Positions 35,186-48,022 are shown, numbered from the stretch's first letter. The stretch: DNA of 64,000 nucleotides from Neoarius graeffei (GCF_027579695.1 NC_083590.1:14561656-14625655), one strand, 5' to 3'. Program-made: numbers and translations. The notes: generated by a model from the letters alone, not told the origin.

Positions 35186-35544
35186 AAAAGAAGTATGAAT
35201 AAACAGCAAATTACAACAGCTTTCACTTACTGTTGATGTGTAGAGCAGCCATCTTGGATTTTGAGGTCAGGGTTGGTGAGGTTCTTCTGACATTCCAAGT
35301 CAGAAATCCAGTTTGAGGGGGCGTTTCATTTGAAATTTCTGACTGGGAACTTGGAACATCCAGCTTCCCTGTTCAAATGGAATGCACCCTGAATCCCACC
35401 GTCCACCAGCAGGTTGAACGACACTGTGGGTAATGTCAATCAAACTGTCAATCAAGGTGAAACTAGACCAATGTCAATGGAACAATATTATCAATCATAA
35501 AATAAACCTTTTGTACAAGGTGACATATTATAGATATTGATATG

Positions 35545-35865
35545 CAAGATGGCAAGTTGGCCTAGTGGTTTCCGTGTCAAGCCACTTGAGCAGGAGATTG
35601 TGAGTTCTGCTCGCAGTTGGGTCATACCAAAGACCATCATAAAAATGGTATCTACTGCCATCTGGCGAGGCACATGAGTAGGGAGTCAAGCTTTCACAGT
35701 TACCAGAGGACTAGCCCCCCTGCCCCCACTATAACCCTAGGTATGTAATAGGCAAGAGGCCGAGGGCTACAGAATTGGAGATTGGTGACACCCAATGCTC
35801 CTGGTTAATACTGGGACAGGAGACTGCCTGGGAAGGCCAGGTCCTGGCAAGGCATGGATTTTGAC
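35545..35865 (+). repeat. Chimeric tRNA-like plus 5S-rRNA-like repeat
   Basis: 35550-35620 has an A-box-like tggcctagtggtttc and a weak B-box-like gtgagttctgctc. 35796-35855 (cctggttaatactgggacag, gagactgcctgggaaggcca) resembles the 3' half of vertebrate 5S rRNA. It may be a decayed SINE of SINE3/DeuSINE type; the order is unusual. Confidence 0.5.
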
Positions 35866-35999
35866 TGATAGGCAAGTCGTTCATGGTGGGGTTTTCGGTT
35901 AAAAGGCCCAGCATTCACACACTGTTCACAAATTGAGGAGGAGCTCCAACACTCTGCACAAGTGTAAACGCAGGCAAAATGTTCATCACCTTGAAAATA

Positions 36000-36990
36000 T
36001 CACTATCAGCATCTTTTTATAACCCCTCTGTTGCTAAGCTGAAGCCTGAACCAGAGATGGAAATGGCTGCACATAGCTGTCTTGAGTTTAATGATCTGCT
36101 GTAAGATTTAGTGAGTGAAATGTGAGCTGTCACAACATCAAGAGTTTATAAGCACCAAGAGAATGATGTAGATCTGAAATTACAGCCACACATTCATTAT
36201 CTCCCATGATTATTGAGATTTGGTTATTTACCGAATCTTTGCAAACAGATACCAATATTATAATCTCTGCTTTTCCTGTTGCTTTTGCTCTAAAAAAGAA
36301 ATGACACCCTTGGAAAATGGACACGGATTAAATGGCAGTGAGTGTTGTATTGGATTGTACTGTATTTAGTGTAGATTTATCATCAATCTACATTCACAAG
36401 AGCAGGTAACATCAGTTCGTTTTTTCTCTGATAATGAAATAAGTGGTGAGTTAAATAAAGTTGTTGTTGGATGTTTGTGAATGAGCAGCACCCCTTCATC
36501 ATCCTCTATCTCTGTGACATATGCATCAAAAGTATACGTAATTTATAATCTCTTTTTAGTGTGTGTGATTCCGAGCAGCCTATAATGCAGATTTTGACAG
36601 CATGCATGCATTTCAAATGAGTTTTTAAGAAAGCAAAGCTACAAATTCATCTAAGCACGATGTCTAAATGGCTCTTTCGAGATAAAGCAGATGGCTGCGG
36701 GGCATGGCTTCAACATCAGATTATAGATTTCTCTAAGCTTTATGTGGATGCAGCAGTGGGCTCTGCATATCAAACATCTGGCCTGATGTTTAGCGTTTGT
36801 GTTCTCCTCCACCAATCATTCTAAAGGTCACTGCTGCCTGTCGCTAGCATTCATTTGATTTGACGTCACTGGTTTTGGTCTCGACTCCGGGCTGGTTTGT
36901 GATCTAATCATCATTCTAGTTTGTATATGATCTTATTGCTTTCATTACACATTGCTCCACTAATGTCATGTTAATTAGCACATGCATTCC
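36000..36990. other. No gene or element recognised
   Basis: AT-rich unique-looking intron sequence of sphk1 with no long frame. Confidence 0.5.
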
Positions 36991-37014
36991 AGATCTAGCC
37001 ATTACTCAGTGTAA

Positions 37015-37016
<2 letters not shown>

Positions 37017-37086
<70 letters not shown>

Positions 37087-37494
37087 CTGTGCTATAACAC
37101 GCAAGGCTGCACATTAATGATGCTGACTCTGCTTTCAAGCTCCACCTGGCTTTCAGACACACACACACACACACACACACACACTGACCATTAACACTGT
37201 CTAGCTCTGCACAAAAACGCATAAACACAGTAGTGTGGGAGAAGCAGAAGGTAGAAAGCACTGCTCTCTCCTGTGTTGTGTCTGACTGGAGAAATCTGAG
37301 AAGAATTTTTGTTAAACGTTTTTTACAGGACCCACAGAGGTTGAATCTTTTCTCTCGCTGCAGGCGATCCATCACAGAATCTTAGCTTTGAATTTATGGA
37401 GTAAGAGTGACGATAAATGGAATGGTGTGAACATACTGTATAAATAATGGCTATGGATGTGTAAATTTTCTTGCTTTTCTCTTCTCACCAGCTT

Positions 37495-37564
<70 letters not shown>
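37017..37564. repeat. Three (CA)n microsatellites
   Basis: CA runs at 37017-37085, 37157-37183 and 37495-37564, separated by unique sequence. Confidence 0.95.
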
Positions 37565-37566
<2 letters not shown>

Positions 37567-37744
37567 GAGCAAGCTGTGGTGGTAACAGTGTGTGAGGCTC
37601 TGTTGGGTTCATTTTTGTTCACAGCAGAAAATGAGCTCTTTATAGTAATGACAATAGATTTAAATCGTCTCTTTAGCAAACAAGGCTTTGGATTAAACGT
37701 GGAACAAGCATTGTAGTACTTAATGACAATGTAATATTTTACAA

Positions 37745-39070
37745 TGGCTTATGCAAGCTAAAGCAAAGTTTTTGAGTCAAAGATAACAGGCTTCCTATGC
37801 GAGCTGAAGTAATGTTTTCTAATGATAGCTAATGCACAGGGCGGCATGGTGGTGTAGTGGTTAGCGCTGTCGCCTCACAGCAAGAAGGTCCAGGTTCGAG
37901 CCCCGTGGCCGGCGAGGGCCTTTCTGTGAGGAGTTTGCATGTTCTCCCCGTGTCCGCGTGGGTTTCCTCCGGGTGCTCCGGTTTCCGCCACAGTCCAAAG
38001 ACATGCAGGTTAGGTTAACTGGTGACTCTAAATTGAGCGTAGGTGTGAATGTGAGTGTGAATGGTTGTCTGTGTCTATGTGTCAGCCCTGTGATGACCTG
38101 GCGACTTGTCCAGGGTGTACCCTGCCTTCGCCCGTAGTCAGCTGGGATAGGCTCCAGCTTGCCTGCGACCCTGTAGAAGGATAAAGTGGCTAGAGATAAT
38201 GAGATGAGATGAGCTAATGCACTGTTTACGCTAGCTGAAGCAAAGTTTTTTGAGTCAAAGCTAATAGGTTTACTGAGCTAGCTTAAGCAATTTTTTTAAT
38301 CATAGCTAACATACTGTTTATGCTAGCTTAGTAATATTTTTGAGTCAAAGCTAACATACTTCCTATGCTAGCTGAAGTAATGTTTTCTAATCATAGCTAA
38401 CATACTGTTTATGCTAGCTTAGTAATATTTTTGAGTCACAGCTAAAAGGCTTTCCATGCTAGCTGAAGTAAAGTTTTATAATCATAGCTAACATACTGTT
38501 TATACTAGCTGAAGCAAAGTTTTTTTTTTGAGTCAAAGCTAATAGGTTTTCTGGGCTAGCTTAAGCAATGTTTTCTCATCATAGCTAACATATTGTTTAT
38601 GCTAGCTTAGTAATGTTTTTGAGTCAAAGCTAACAGGCTACCTATACCAACTTAAGCAACGTTTTCTAATTATTGCCAACAGGATGTTTATGCTAGCTGA
38701 AGCAAAGTTTTTGAGTCAAAGCTAACAGACGTCCTATGCTAGCTGAGGTAAGTTTTCTAATCATAGTTAACATACTGTTTCTGCTAGCTTAGCTAACAGG
38801 CTACCTGAGCTAGCTTAAACAATGTTGTTGTTGTTGTTGTTGTGTTTTAAATCATAGCTAATATATTATTTATGCTAGCTTAGTAATGTTTTTGAGTCAA
38901 AGCAAACAGGCTACCTATACTAACTTAAACAATGTTTTCTAATCATAGCTAACAGGATGTTTATGCTAGCTGAAGCAAAGTTTTGAGTCAAAGCTAACAG
39001 GCATCTTATGCTAGCTGAAGTAATGTTTTCTAATCATAGCGAATTATACTGTTTATGCTCACTGAAGTAG
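37745..39070. repeat. GCTAGC-rich higher-order satellite, about 60-bp units in pairs
   Basis: Two alternating units, tttatgctagctgaagtaatg...tcatagctaaca and tttatgctagcttagtaat...tgagtcaaagctaac, recur about ten times. A V-SINE interrupts the array at 37838-38211. A gttgttgttg run lies at 38823-38842. Confidence 0.9.
37838..38211 (+). mobile_element. V-SINE inside the satellite
   Basis: Full-length plus-strand copy (agggcggcatggtggtgtag ... gagatgagatg) flanked by the 11-bp duplication AGCTAATGCAC at 37827-37837 and 38212-38222. Confidence 0.93.
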
Positions 39071-39079
39071 CAGTTTTTG

Positions 39080-41600
39080 GGCCAGGTAATATATACTTAA
39101 CCAGATTAAGCGTTTAAAAATCTTAAGTATCTGAAACCCGAATCTGATTTGAGCGTTACAGCATGGTGTCTAAAAGCTCCCTCTCCGTACTCTTCTTTTC
39201 TGTTAATGGAAGCTGAAGTCAGATCAGATTTCCTGCTTTTAGATGTATAATTTATAAATCTGTGCTCAGGAGTATGAGTCTTTGGGTTAAAAGGATAAAA
39301 TGGTTGAAAAACAAACACCTGAATAAAAAACAAATTATATAAGAAGACAGGTTTCCATAACAAAATTAAGATAATACATTTGTTTTAGTGTTGTTCAGTA
39401 AAGCCAAAGATGTTAAACAATGTTTTATAGAGAGACAGCTAAACAGGACTCTCTCTTTCTCTCTCTCTCTTGTCTGATCCTGACATCTGATCTGTTTTTG
39501 TTCCACATCTCTTTCTAACTGTTTTATTCAGTAGTCCTATGTCAGGAGAAACAAATTGCTTGCTCACAGTTGTTGGCTCGGTTGTCATCTGCACATCTTA
39601 CGCAGCAAAACGTCAAGGCTTCACTACTCATGGGACAGCTATCATCACCTTTGCCTCCATCTGTTCACACACTGCAGGAGATTAGAGCTGAATCAGTAAT
39701 GCACTGGACTGCTGCGTGTTTAATTTTCCTGTAATCTGCCTGTGTGTCACACAGGTTCTGTTCTGTTATCTATATTTGATTTGGTCTTGAAAATGCCATT
39801 GAGGTCCATCCTAATCCACACTCCCTCCATCTACAATCTCTCCATGCTATATACCTTCGAACCACTCCCTAAAGCCAGGGTTACACTTTGCGATTATATC
39901 AGTGATTTAAAATTATTACTAGTCTCAGGCTTTAGGATTTGTGTCAGGCCTTGAACTTGAGTCTGGTCATGAGATATTTTCAGTATTGACTTCGACTTGT
40001 CTCTGTCTTGGCCACCGGCCTCATTAAATATGGTCTTGTTCTTGGCCATGAGTTTGTTTGTTAACAGATTCTGCTTAAATCTCAATTTTCAAATTTGATC
40101 TGGTATATGTGAAAACAAAGTAAAGGATTTGATGCTTTTTTGTCTCAATCTTGACTTGTCTTCATTTCATTTGGACTCAGTTTTGACTCAGTCCTGACCC
40201 CCTCAGGGCTCAACATTAATGGTAGTCCGACTGTCCGGGACAACCAAATGTTTGGTCTGAACAAGTTAAATCCACATCTGCCTGTCTGACATGAAACATT
40301 GAATATTTGTTGAAAATCATTTTTATAGTAATTATTCATCAATAAAGTTCCAACAAGGCTAGTTTAATCCCCTCAGTGATCTGCCTGTGTTATTGTTTAT
40401 GAAATTCCAAGGAAGCTGAGTACAGCAGGTGTGTGTGTGTAAAAATGACCACATCGTTATATCTAATTATAGATTATTAGACTCATCGAAATCTGAGAAA
40501 TGGCAATCAAATAACTAAAAAAAATATCTGTGGTGAATCTTCATTTCATTTGGACATTCATTGCATTTTTCTTTGTATGGCTCACATTAACCATCACAAA
40601 TGCCGTAAAATATTTTGGGGGAATTTTACGACAGTGCCGAACTCACTTACGGTTTGTTTTCATTCACAGCATGATTCTGTCCCCCTTATCATGTCCAATT
40701 TGTTTTGTTTTTCTTCGGTTTCATTTCTTTAAATTAATTTATACTTCATGTTTTACTGGATTAATCAAGATGTAACTTTATTTCCTCCAGAAACTTTGAA
40801 TTTGGATGAGTCTAACTCTTAAAACTGCAGATCAGGTAATGGGTTAGAACAACACATGCGCCATAATGGGGCAGTGGATAGGTTTTTTAAATTGTTACAG
40901 TTAAAGTTTGACTTTTATTGAAAAATTAATAATTATCATAACTGTACTTGCTTTTTGATAAACTTTGTTAATCACTTTCCGTTCATTGAGCTAGAAAATG
41001 CATAGGAATAAAAAGGTTATGGTCAGGACAAGTGAAAATTATTGCTCTTGTCCGACTGCTTGAAGGGACTAAAATGTTAATGTCGAGTCCTGGATGCCCT
41101 TAAGACTCAGACTTGACTTGATCTTGGTTGGTCCTGGTCTTGGTCTTGTTTCAAACTTGACAGTGGTGGTCCTGGCTCCAGTTCTACTCATCACACTGTA
41201 TGAGATCCTAATAAAATTCAGATTTCTATAATAGACTGTTCTCCAGTGTCATACTGTATAATGAAGATCCTCTGTAGACCTGTGATTAAAGAAAATGACT
41301 GATCTGGAATTCTGGAAAACTGGGAAGCATGAATTACTGGAAAATAAACTCAGTGTCTTTGACCAGAGCATTTCTTGACAACTATGATGAGATGTCAAAG
41401 AGATGTTTCCTCTGCCGCCACAATTCAACAAACCACTCTTTTTTTAAATCCCATGTTTCGTTTTTACCTTTCACCATCATCAGTACCATATTTGTAGCTG
41501 TCCTGTGAGTGTAATATCATCATATGTTGTCCTCTTATTGGTGGGGTTTAGATGAGTGTTATAGCAGCACTCCCAGTCTGTCCATCATTTATACTGTATA
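39080..41600. other. No gene; decayed cttgactt-type repeat region
   Basis: 39930-40200 and 41030-41180 contain recurrent cttgacttg, tggtcttgt and gactcagtc words like those at 7500-8280. They probably belong to the two halves of one old fish repeat. The centre has no coding potential. Confidence 0.4.
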
Positions 41601-41602
41601 TA

Positions 41603-41776
41603 CCATCATCAATCCCAGCTGACTTCGGGCAAGAGGTGGGTACACCCTGGGAAGTTTGCTACTCTATCTCTACGACAACCTCTGGGCAGTTTGACCTAAT
41701 CTACATGTCTTTGGACTGCGGGAGGAGACTGGAGTCCATGAGGCGACAGTGCTAACCACTGCACCACCATGATGTC
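41603..41776 (-). mobile_element. Decayed V-SINE remnant
   Basis: Minus-strand traces: atcccagctgacttcgggca, catgtctttggactgcggg, ggcgacagtgctaaccactg. Confidence 0.6.
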
Positions 41777-41951
41777 CACACCCACGAGTCAGAGGCTTTA
41801 ATTCAAACTTTCTCACTCTGCCAGAAATTTATCACAGGATGTCTTTGGTCATAGAAGAATAAACTGTCTGCTATTGAGTGCATCACATTATCTCAAATCG
41901 TGACCAAATCACAAGAACAAGAGACCATATAATTGTGTGTAGAAGAGTGTA

Positions 41952-42419
41952 CAGTGGCATGCAGAAGTTTGGGCACCCTTGCTTAAAATTCTGTTATTGT
42001 GAATAGTTAAATGAGCAGAAGATGAACTGATCACCAAGAAGATAGCCTAAGAATCTTGCAGAATTAGAAGCCTTTTGCAAGGACAAATGGGTGAAAATCC
42101 CCTGAGTAAGAATTGAAAGACTCTTAGCTGGCTACAAAAAGTGTTTACAATCTGTGATATTTGCCAAAGGGAGTGTTACTAAGTACTGACCATGTTGGGT
42201 GCCCAAACTTTTGCTTCAGGCCCTTTTCTTTTTTTTTTTTGGTATTTTGTACCTGTGAATGATGGAAATAAAAATTTAATCTTGCTGGAAATATTAAAGA
42301 AATGTGTCACCTTTACCTTTATGCCTCTTGGTGATCAGTTCATCTTGTGCTCACTTACGGTAACTATTCACAGTAACAGACATTTTAAGCAAGTGTGCCC
42401 AAACTTTTGCATGCCACTG
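41952..42419. mobile_element. Tc1/mariner-type MITE, 468 bp
   Basis: The ends CAGTGGCATGCAGAAG and its complement (caaaagtttgggcaca variant) form about 40-bp inverted repeats. TA precedes the left end (41950-41951); the right flank is TT. There is no transposase. Confidence 0.8.
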
Positions 42420-43213
42420 TTTGTTATGGGGTGGGCTTTAATTGTGGTGTATGATGCCTCATATGAACAGTTACTGCAATAATATTATTTATACATTTTG
42501 ATTCCTTGACACTGACTCGATATAGACTCAAGACAAAACAACAACAACAAAAAACAGTTGTGCAGTATAATTAGCTTTCCTAGTTCTTGTGATCTCTACA
42601 TCTTGCCAAACATGAAACCTGATCTTCCTCATTTGCTCCAGCTCTGCATTCCTGAGATGGCACTTTTGTTTCACTTGTCATGGAAAAGTGATCAGCATGT
42701 TCAACACCGCCAGTCTCCATCTGTTCACATGCTATTAGAGCATTATGATACCAAGGAGTGCCATGAGAAATGTTCCTGAAGCCTAATTAAAATTCCTCCA
42801 AGTGGAAGATGTGTGTTAGATTACTGCTGCACAGGAATGTCTAATATCCTCCAATATTCTCCCTCTTTAAAAAAAAACAAACAAACCTCTGTCTCTGTAG
42901 TGTTGTTTCCATTTAAAAGGGTGTCAAACAAAATGTGTAACTGACATACGGGTGCAAATACACATACTGCCTTGTTGGATGATTTAGCAAGCGTGTCTTT
43001 CAGTTTTCATTGAATTTGCGTGTCGTGCAAGACACACTTGCATAATGAAATGCAAGCAGTCAAAAGAAAAGGCCTTGAAAATCTGAAAATTGTCACACCA
43101 GGTTTGTTTTCATCAGATTGATCATATTGATTTTGTGTCTCTCTCTCCTTCTCGCTGTCTCAGATATTGAATTCAGCTGTGTGTGTGTATGCGTGTCGTT
43201 CTAACTCTCTCAG
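42420..43213. other. No element recognised before sphk1 exon 2
   Basis: Unique-looking intron sequence ending in a pyrimidine-rich acceptor region. Confidence 0.5.
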
Positions 43214-43363
43214 GTGTTGGGTTCAGTCGAGTGTGTATCAGCCGGAGTATGATGGTCTTGGTGAATCCTCAGAGTGGACGAGGCCAGGCGATGTCTCTCT
43301 ACACTGGCCCTGTACTGAGCATGTTCACTGAGGCAAACATCTCTCACACACTCATCACTACAG
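43214..43363 (+). CDS. sphk1: sphk1 exon 2: nucleotide-binding motif of the lipid-kinase domain
   Basis: Flanked by ctctctcag and CAG|gtctgtt. It reads GVGFSRVCISRSMMVLVNPQ then SGRGQAMSLYTGPVLSMFTE and ISHTLITT. MVLVNPQSGRGQ corresponds to the first conserved block (VLLNPRGGKGKAL in human SPHK1) of the diacylglycerol-kinase catalytic fold. Entry and exit phases (1 and 1) fit exons 1 and 3. A 110-bp CA/AT microsatellite begins 15 bp beyond the donor. Confidence 0.93.
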
Positions 43364-43373
43364 GTCTGTTTGC

Positions 43374-43496
<123 letters not shown>

Positions 43497-43679
43497 TCAT
43501 TTTTTTTCCAGTATTTTTTTCTCCATCTTGTGATTTTTAGCATCAGTGTTTAAGCACAAGCAAAGACACCAGTTCATGCAACAACCACCTTCTTCTCTTT
43601 TAATAATCTCCATGGTTTAAACATACACAGTTCCATTTCAATATCTCCAGCATCATTTCACGAAGGACGTGACACAATC

Positions 43680-43885
43680 ATCAGTTGGCCTTATTTTTGG
43701 TCACATCACTTCTAAAGTCATATGGGAGACTTGGCAAAACATGTGGAAAGAGGTTCTCTGGTCTAACCAGACCAAACTTTCTGGCCTTGTCTCAAAGCTC
43801 TACAGTTGGGATAAACTGAAAAAAAAATCTCCCTGAGAACACTGTGAAGCATGGTGGTGGTAGCATCATGTTGAAATACTTCCTC
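43680..43885 (+). pseudogene. Tc1 transposase remnant (central part)
   Basis: Decayed frame containing GLTRPNF and VKHGGGSIM (gtgaagcatggtggtggtag), the region between the first two catalytic Asp positions of Tc1 transposases. Confidence 0.55.
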
Positions 43886-44482
43886 TTAATTGCTTTTCCA
43901 TGTTCATGGCACTGAATCTCTTTAACCCATAAGAACCCGGACCCATTTCCCCTTAAAGGAAAATGATGGGGAATATAAAACAGACCAAATGGACCACACA
44001 GAACACATTTCTAATTTATTTATTTATTTTTTAATTCTGACCCCTACTGGCAAAGATCTGGAAAGTTACATATATGTCACATTGGGCACTTATAGTAAAT
44101 TTATTCCTTATTTGAAAATAAATCAGCTTGACAGTTTTTTTTGTTCAGTAACATATATTTGTATTTTTATTTGCATTTCCATAAGATACAATAACATTCT
44201 AACTTTAATGTTTAAGTTTAACAAAAAAAATTTGTCTGATTGGTTTTATAACAAAAAAATATGCAAACTGAATAATAAAAACTACCTCATACTGGGTAAT
44301 TATGCAACAAGTTACTGTAGCTGTAAAAAAAACTGAGCTACAGACAGATGTAGTAACCTTCAGAAAACATGTACATAGTGCAAAAAAAACAGTTAAAGAA
44401 TAGTGAAGGGGAACAAAACCTTTGTATTATCAGCACTATGTTTTAACCATTGTTATCACTCAAGCCCATTAGGCAGTTTTAG

Positions 44483-44714
44483 CCCTTTGGTGACTGACCC
44501 CTTGAAAATGGTTCCTCCAGGAACCATGATGTTTCAGTTGTCAAGACAACGGAAAAACTAAAATACAAATACAAATACAAGAGCATTTTGTTTTGTGCAC
44601 AAGAGCATTGTGACGTATCTTTCTGTTTTTGTATTTTAGTTTTTCCGTTGTCTTGACAACTGAAACGTCATCGTTCCTGGAGGAACCATTTTCAAGGGGT
44701 CAGTCACCAAAGGG
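44483..44714. mobile_element. Palindromic MITE within the piggyBac 3' region
   Basis: The arms CCCTTTGGTGACTGACCCC... and the complement are about 100 bp each. TTAG flanks both sides (44479-44482, 44715-44718). CCC...GGG ends and a 4-bp TTAG site suggest a piggyBac-mobilised element. Confidence 0.75.
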
Positions 44715-44727
44715 TTAGCAAAGTAGC

Positions 44728-45725
44728 CTAGGCCAAATGGTAACATCTGAAACAATTTCCTTCTTCAGTGAAGCAAAGACGCACATCACACTTCTCACAG
44801 AGGGTGGTGGTTGCATTGACTTTGCATAATTTGCAATGGCCATGCTTTTCACACTTCACAGGCCAGTGTGCAACCTGGTCAGTGCGAACATTAACCGGAA
44901 CGCCAACACGCACTCTCTTGGGCAGTGGTGGAGATGGGGCATCAAGTGTTGGGTGACCCCTTTGTGCCTGCAAAAGAATCAGGCTAGTGGCACCCTCTGC
45001 CTGGAAGCTCCTTTGTTTCAGTGGCTTTTGGACACCAAGCAGTTTACAGTCATGGCAGTAGATTAACCATACTTTAACGAGGCCTAACATGATGGTTTGC
45101 CAGAATAGGTAGAGGTACCACCTCCTTGACCTCATGTGGTACTTGTACCTTGCAACACATGCATCAAGGAGGTCTATCCCCTTCATGAATGTGTTGTACT
45201 CCTTCACAATGTGTGGCCTGTTGACCTCCACAAATGCTTTGTCTGATTTGCTCCAACGTCAAGCTTTGTCCTGAGGCTCAGTTGCACAGTAGGATGAGAT
45301 CAGGGTAACAGATTTGTTGTCGTACCACTTCACAATGACCATACTTTCCCCTTTCTCCACCCTGGCATCAACAGATCCTCTGCCTCTCTTGGCAAGACTT
45401 TTGTCATCCTCAAGCATACAACCAGCCAAGCGATTGCTATGGAGTGTTCCTACAAAGTAGATCTGTCGCTCAAGAAGCTTGAGAACCAGTGGTGCTGAGG
45501 AAAAAAAATTGTCTGCAAAGACGTTGCAGCTTTGGTTTGATGGGAGAGTTTCACACAGCTTGACCACAACGTCACATCCCATGCCCAGTACAGTTTTTTT
45601 TCCCAGTGCCACCTTCATAAACCACAAAATCAAAGAGGATTCCTGAGGAAGAGCAGCGGGCCCAAATTTTCAATCCCCATGGGTGGGGTAGGCCCTTCAC
45701 ATACTGCCTTATTGGGCTGCATTCT
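44728..45725 (-). pseudogene. piggyBac transposase, broken into at least three frames
   Basis: 45259-45633: KKTVLGMGCDVVVKLCETLP, VFADNFFSSAPLVLKLLERQ (second catalytic Asp in ADNFFS) and WYDNKSVTLISSY. 44728-45231: YNTFMKGIDLLDACVARYKY (third conserved Asp region), WYLYLFWQTIML, and a C-terminal Cys/His cluster CEKHGHCKLC...CEKCDVRLC. Frameshift or stop lies between them, and another precedes 45633. The N-terminus is lost. Confidence 0.85.
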
Positions 45726-45729
45726 GAAC

Positions 45730-46700
45730 ACTAGCATTTAGCCATACTACAAAAAAAATCAATAGAATTACATTGAATTAGGAGCACCTTAAAACAGTGT
45801 TCGTTTTACTTAGATATTCAAAAATTGTTTTGTAATATATATTATTAATAATTTTATAAATTTGACATTGTTATATTTGTTTAAATGTGCTTTGAATTGA
45901 ACATTTTTCTTATTGTGACAAATACGTCACATCATATTTTCCACGACTATGTTAAGGTTAAATGCCCGATGTGACATCAATGTTACTACAATGTTGTTGT
46001 AACTTGTTTTATATCAATTTCTTCAGGAAATGTTGTCAGAACATGTTAAATGTAATATTTGACATCTTATTTAAGTATCAGAATTGTTAAATCGGTTGAA
46101 ATATACATTTAGTCACCAAAAATAAGATGTTTGAAATTAGATGATTTGGTCAGGTGTGGTTACACTGCACACGGCCATCTTGAAAATGGTGTCATGGGTA
46201 TTCAAATTCACAGAGTGTCATGTGACTGCACCAGGAAGTTACAAACATGTCACTTTGGGGCCTAATGAGGTAAAGTCAAGGATAAAGCTGTGTGAGAAAG
46301 TTTGCAGGACATTTAAAGTCGTGGTGACACCTGTGTCACAGTGGGTTCTTATGAAGGTATTATATGAGATGAGAGGGTCATCAGCATGAATTAAAATTGT
46401 GCATTCTTGTAGCGTACATTAAAAGACACATCGTTCACAAGGAAGTTGAGTCTTGGGTGTTGCTTGGAAGATTATTTGCACTGTAATGTGTCATGATAAG
46501 AATCCACAGTCTTGTCTTATGCTGCACTAAATGGCACAGTGTTCATATTTTTGTTAATTATAAATAAATATCATACCATCACCCCCTAGTGATATGGAGA
46601 ATTATTTCATCTCGCATTAAAGAAATGAAACATGATGCTCAGTTCTTCAGCATCATCTTGGTGTTTTGAGGCACTATGGCAGCCAAAGATATTTATTTAC
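45730..46700. other. No gene recognised
   Basis: AT-rich intron of sphk1, no long frame and no recognised repeat. Confidence 0.5.
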
Positions 46701-46715
46701 TGAGTGTTCTGAGGT

Positions 46716-47067
46716 TGGTGGCACGGTGGTGTAGTGGTTAGCACTGTCACCTCACAGCAAGAAGGTTCTGGGTTTGAGCCCAGTGGCCGATGGGGGTCTT
46801 TCTGTGTGGAGTTTGCATATTTTTCCAATGTCTCTGGGTGCTCCAGTTTCCCCCACAGTCCAAAGACATGCAGATTAGGCTAACTGGTGTCTCTAAATTG
46901 ACCGTAGGTGTGAATGTGAGTGTGAATGGTTGTTTATGTGTCAGCCCTGCAATGATCTGGTGACTTGTCCAGGGTGTACCCCGCCTCTCACCTATAGTCA
47001 GCTGGGATAGGCTCCAGCTTGACCGTGACCCCGCACAGGATAAGTGGTTACGGATAATGGATGGATG
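46716..47067 (+). mobile_element. V-SINE, older subfamily, full length
   Basis: Plus strand, tggtggcacggtggtgtagt to ggataatggatggat. Flanked by a perfect 12-bp duplication GTGTTCTGAGGT (46704-46715, 47068-47079). The tail differs (ggataagtggttacggataa) from the gatga type. Confidence 0.92.
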
Positions 47068-47497
47068 GTGTTCTGAGGTGAAGAAAACAAACCCAAATCT
47101 GTCAGGAAGCAGTGACCCGACACTGCAGGAGAACGCTGTCTCTGTCAGGACAAAACTGTCTGCGGTTATATATAGAGGCAATATTTTTATCCCATGGCCA
47201 TTTTTAGACTCATGTAATATATCAGTGCACAGACACAGAAAGGGAGTGAATGTGGATCAGAGGGATGCCTAAAGCCAGGGATCTAGTCTGCAGTCTTTAT
47301 GGAGGCCATGAAAAGATGATGATTTTTTTTTCATTTGTGTGCATAATAAGTTATGTTCTAATTTGTGGGTGCACCAATTTACTTTATTACTTTTTTTTTA
47401 CACTATTCTTGCTTGCAGTTCACTATTATGAGTTATCAAATTTATAAAATGCTGCCTATGTCCTTAAATTTGTGTAGCAAATAAAAATGGCAGTGGT

Positions 47498-47500
<3 letters not shown>

Positions 47501-47576
<76 letters not shown>

Positions 47577-47953
47577 CATTGCCTGGGTTTTGCAAAATTC
47601 TGGGTTGCCCCCATACTTCCATGTCAATTTTGGTGAAGATCTGTTGAGGAATGGTGATGTTTACCCAAGACAAACAAAAATCCAAACATCCACCACCCAG
47701 GGGCCCACCGGGGATCCCCTGGGGCCCAAATATGGAATTTCTGAATTCTGCCAAATTGTGGCTATCTCCTGTACCTACATGCAAAGTTTAGTGAAGATTT
47801 GTCAAGAGTTAGTGTTGATAAATGTAACGTGAAAGGCATTGAGGGAGGGGGTGGGTGGGGCCCGTACATGAATTTTGTTTATGTCTGCAAAATTCTGGGT
47901 CATCCCCAGACTTGTCAAATTTGGTGAAAATCCGTCAAGAAATGGCGACGTTA

Positions 47954-48022
<69 letters not shown>
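47501..48022. repeat. Repeat block bounded by two (TA)n tracts
   Basis: TA runs at 47501-47573 and 47957-48005 (then CA) enclose a block with two related units (gcaaaattctgggt...tcaatttggtgaagatc...gaaatggcgacgtta). Confidence 0.7.

Larger units (their letters stand above)
43926..45725 (-). mobile_element. piggyBac-family transposon, truncated
   Basis: The left terminus CCCATAAGAACCCGG follows TTAA (43922-43925), the piggyBac target. The transposase runs leftwards from about 45.7 kb to 44728. The right end and N-terminal third of the gene are missing. A palindromic MITE has inserted between the stop codon and the terminus. Confidence 0.7.

Noticed and set aside
35796-35855. 5S rRNA gene
   Set aside because: Only the 3' half is similar, with many differences and no 5' half or terminator.
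37372-37572. Cys-Val repeat proteins
   Set aside because: Translation of CA/GT microsatellites.
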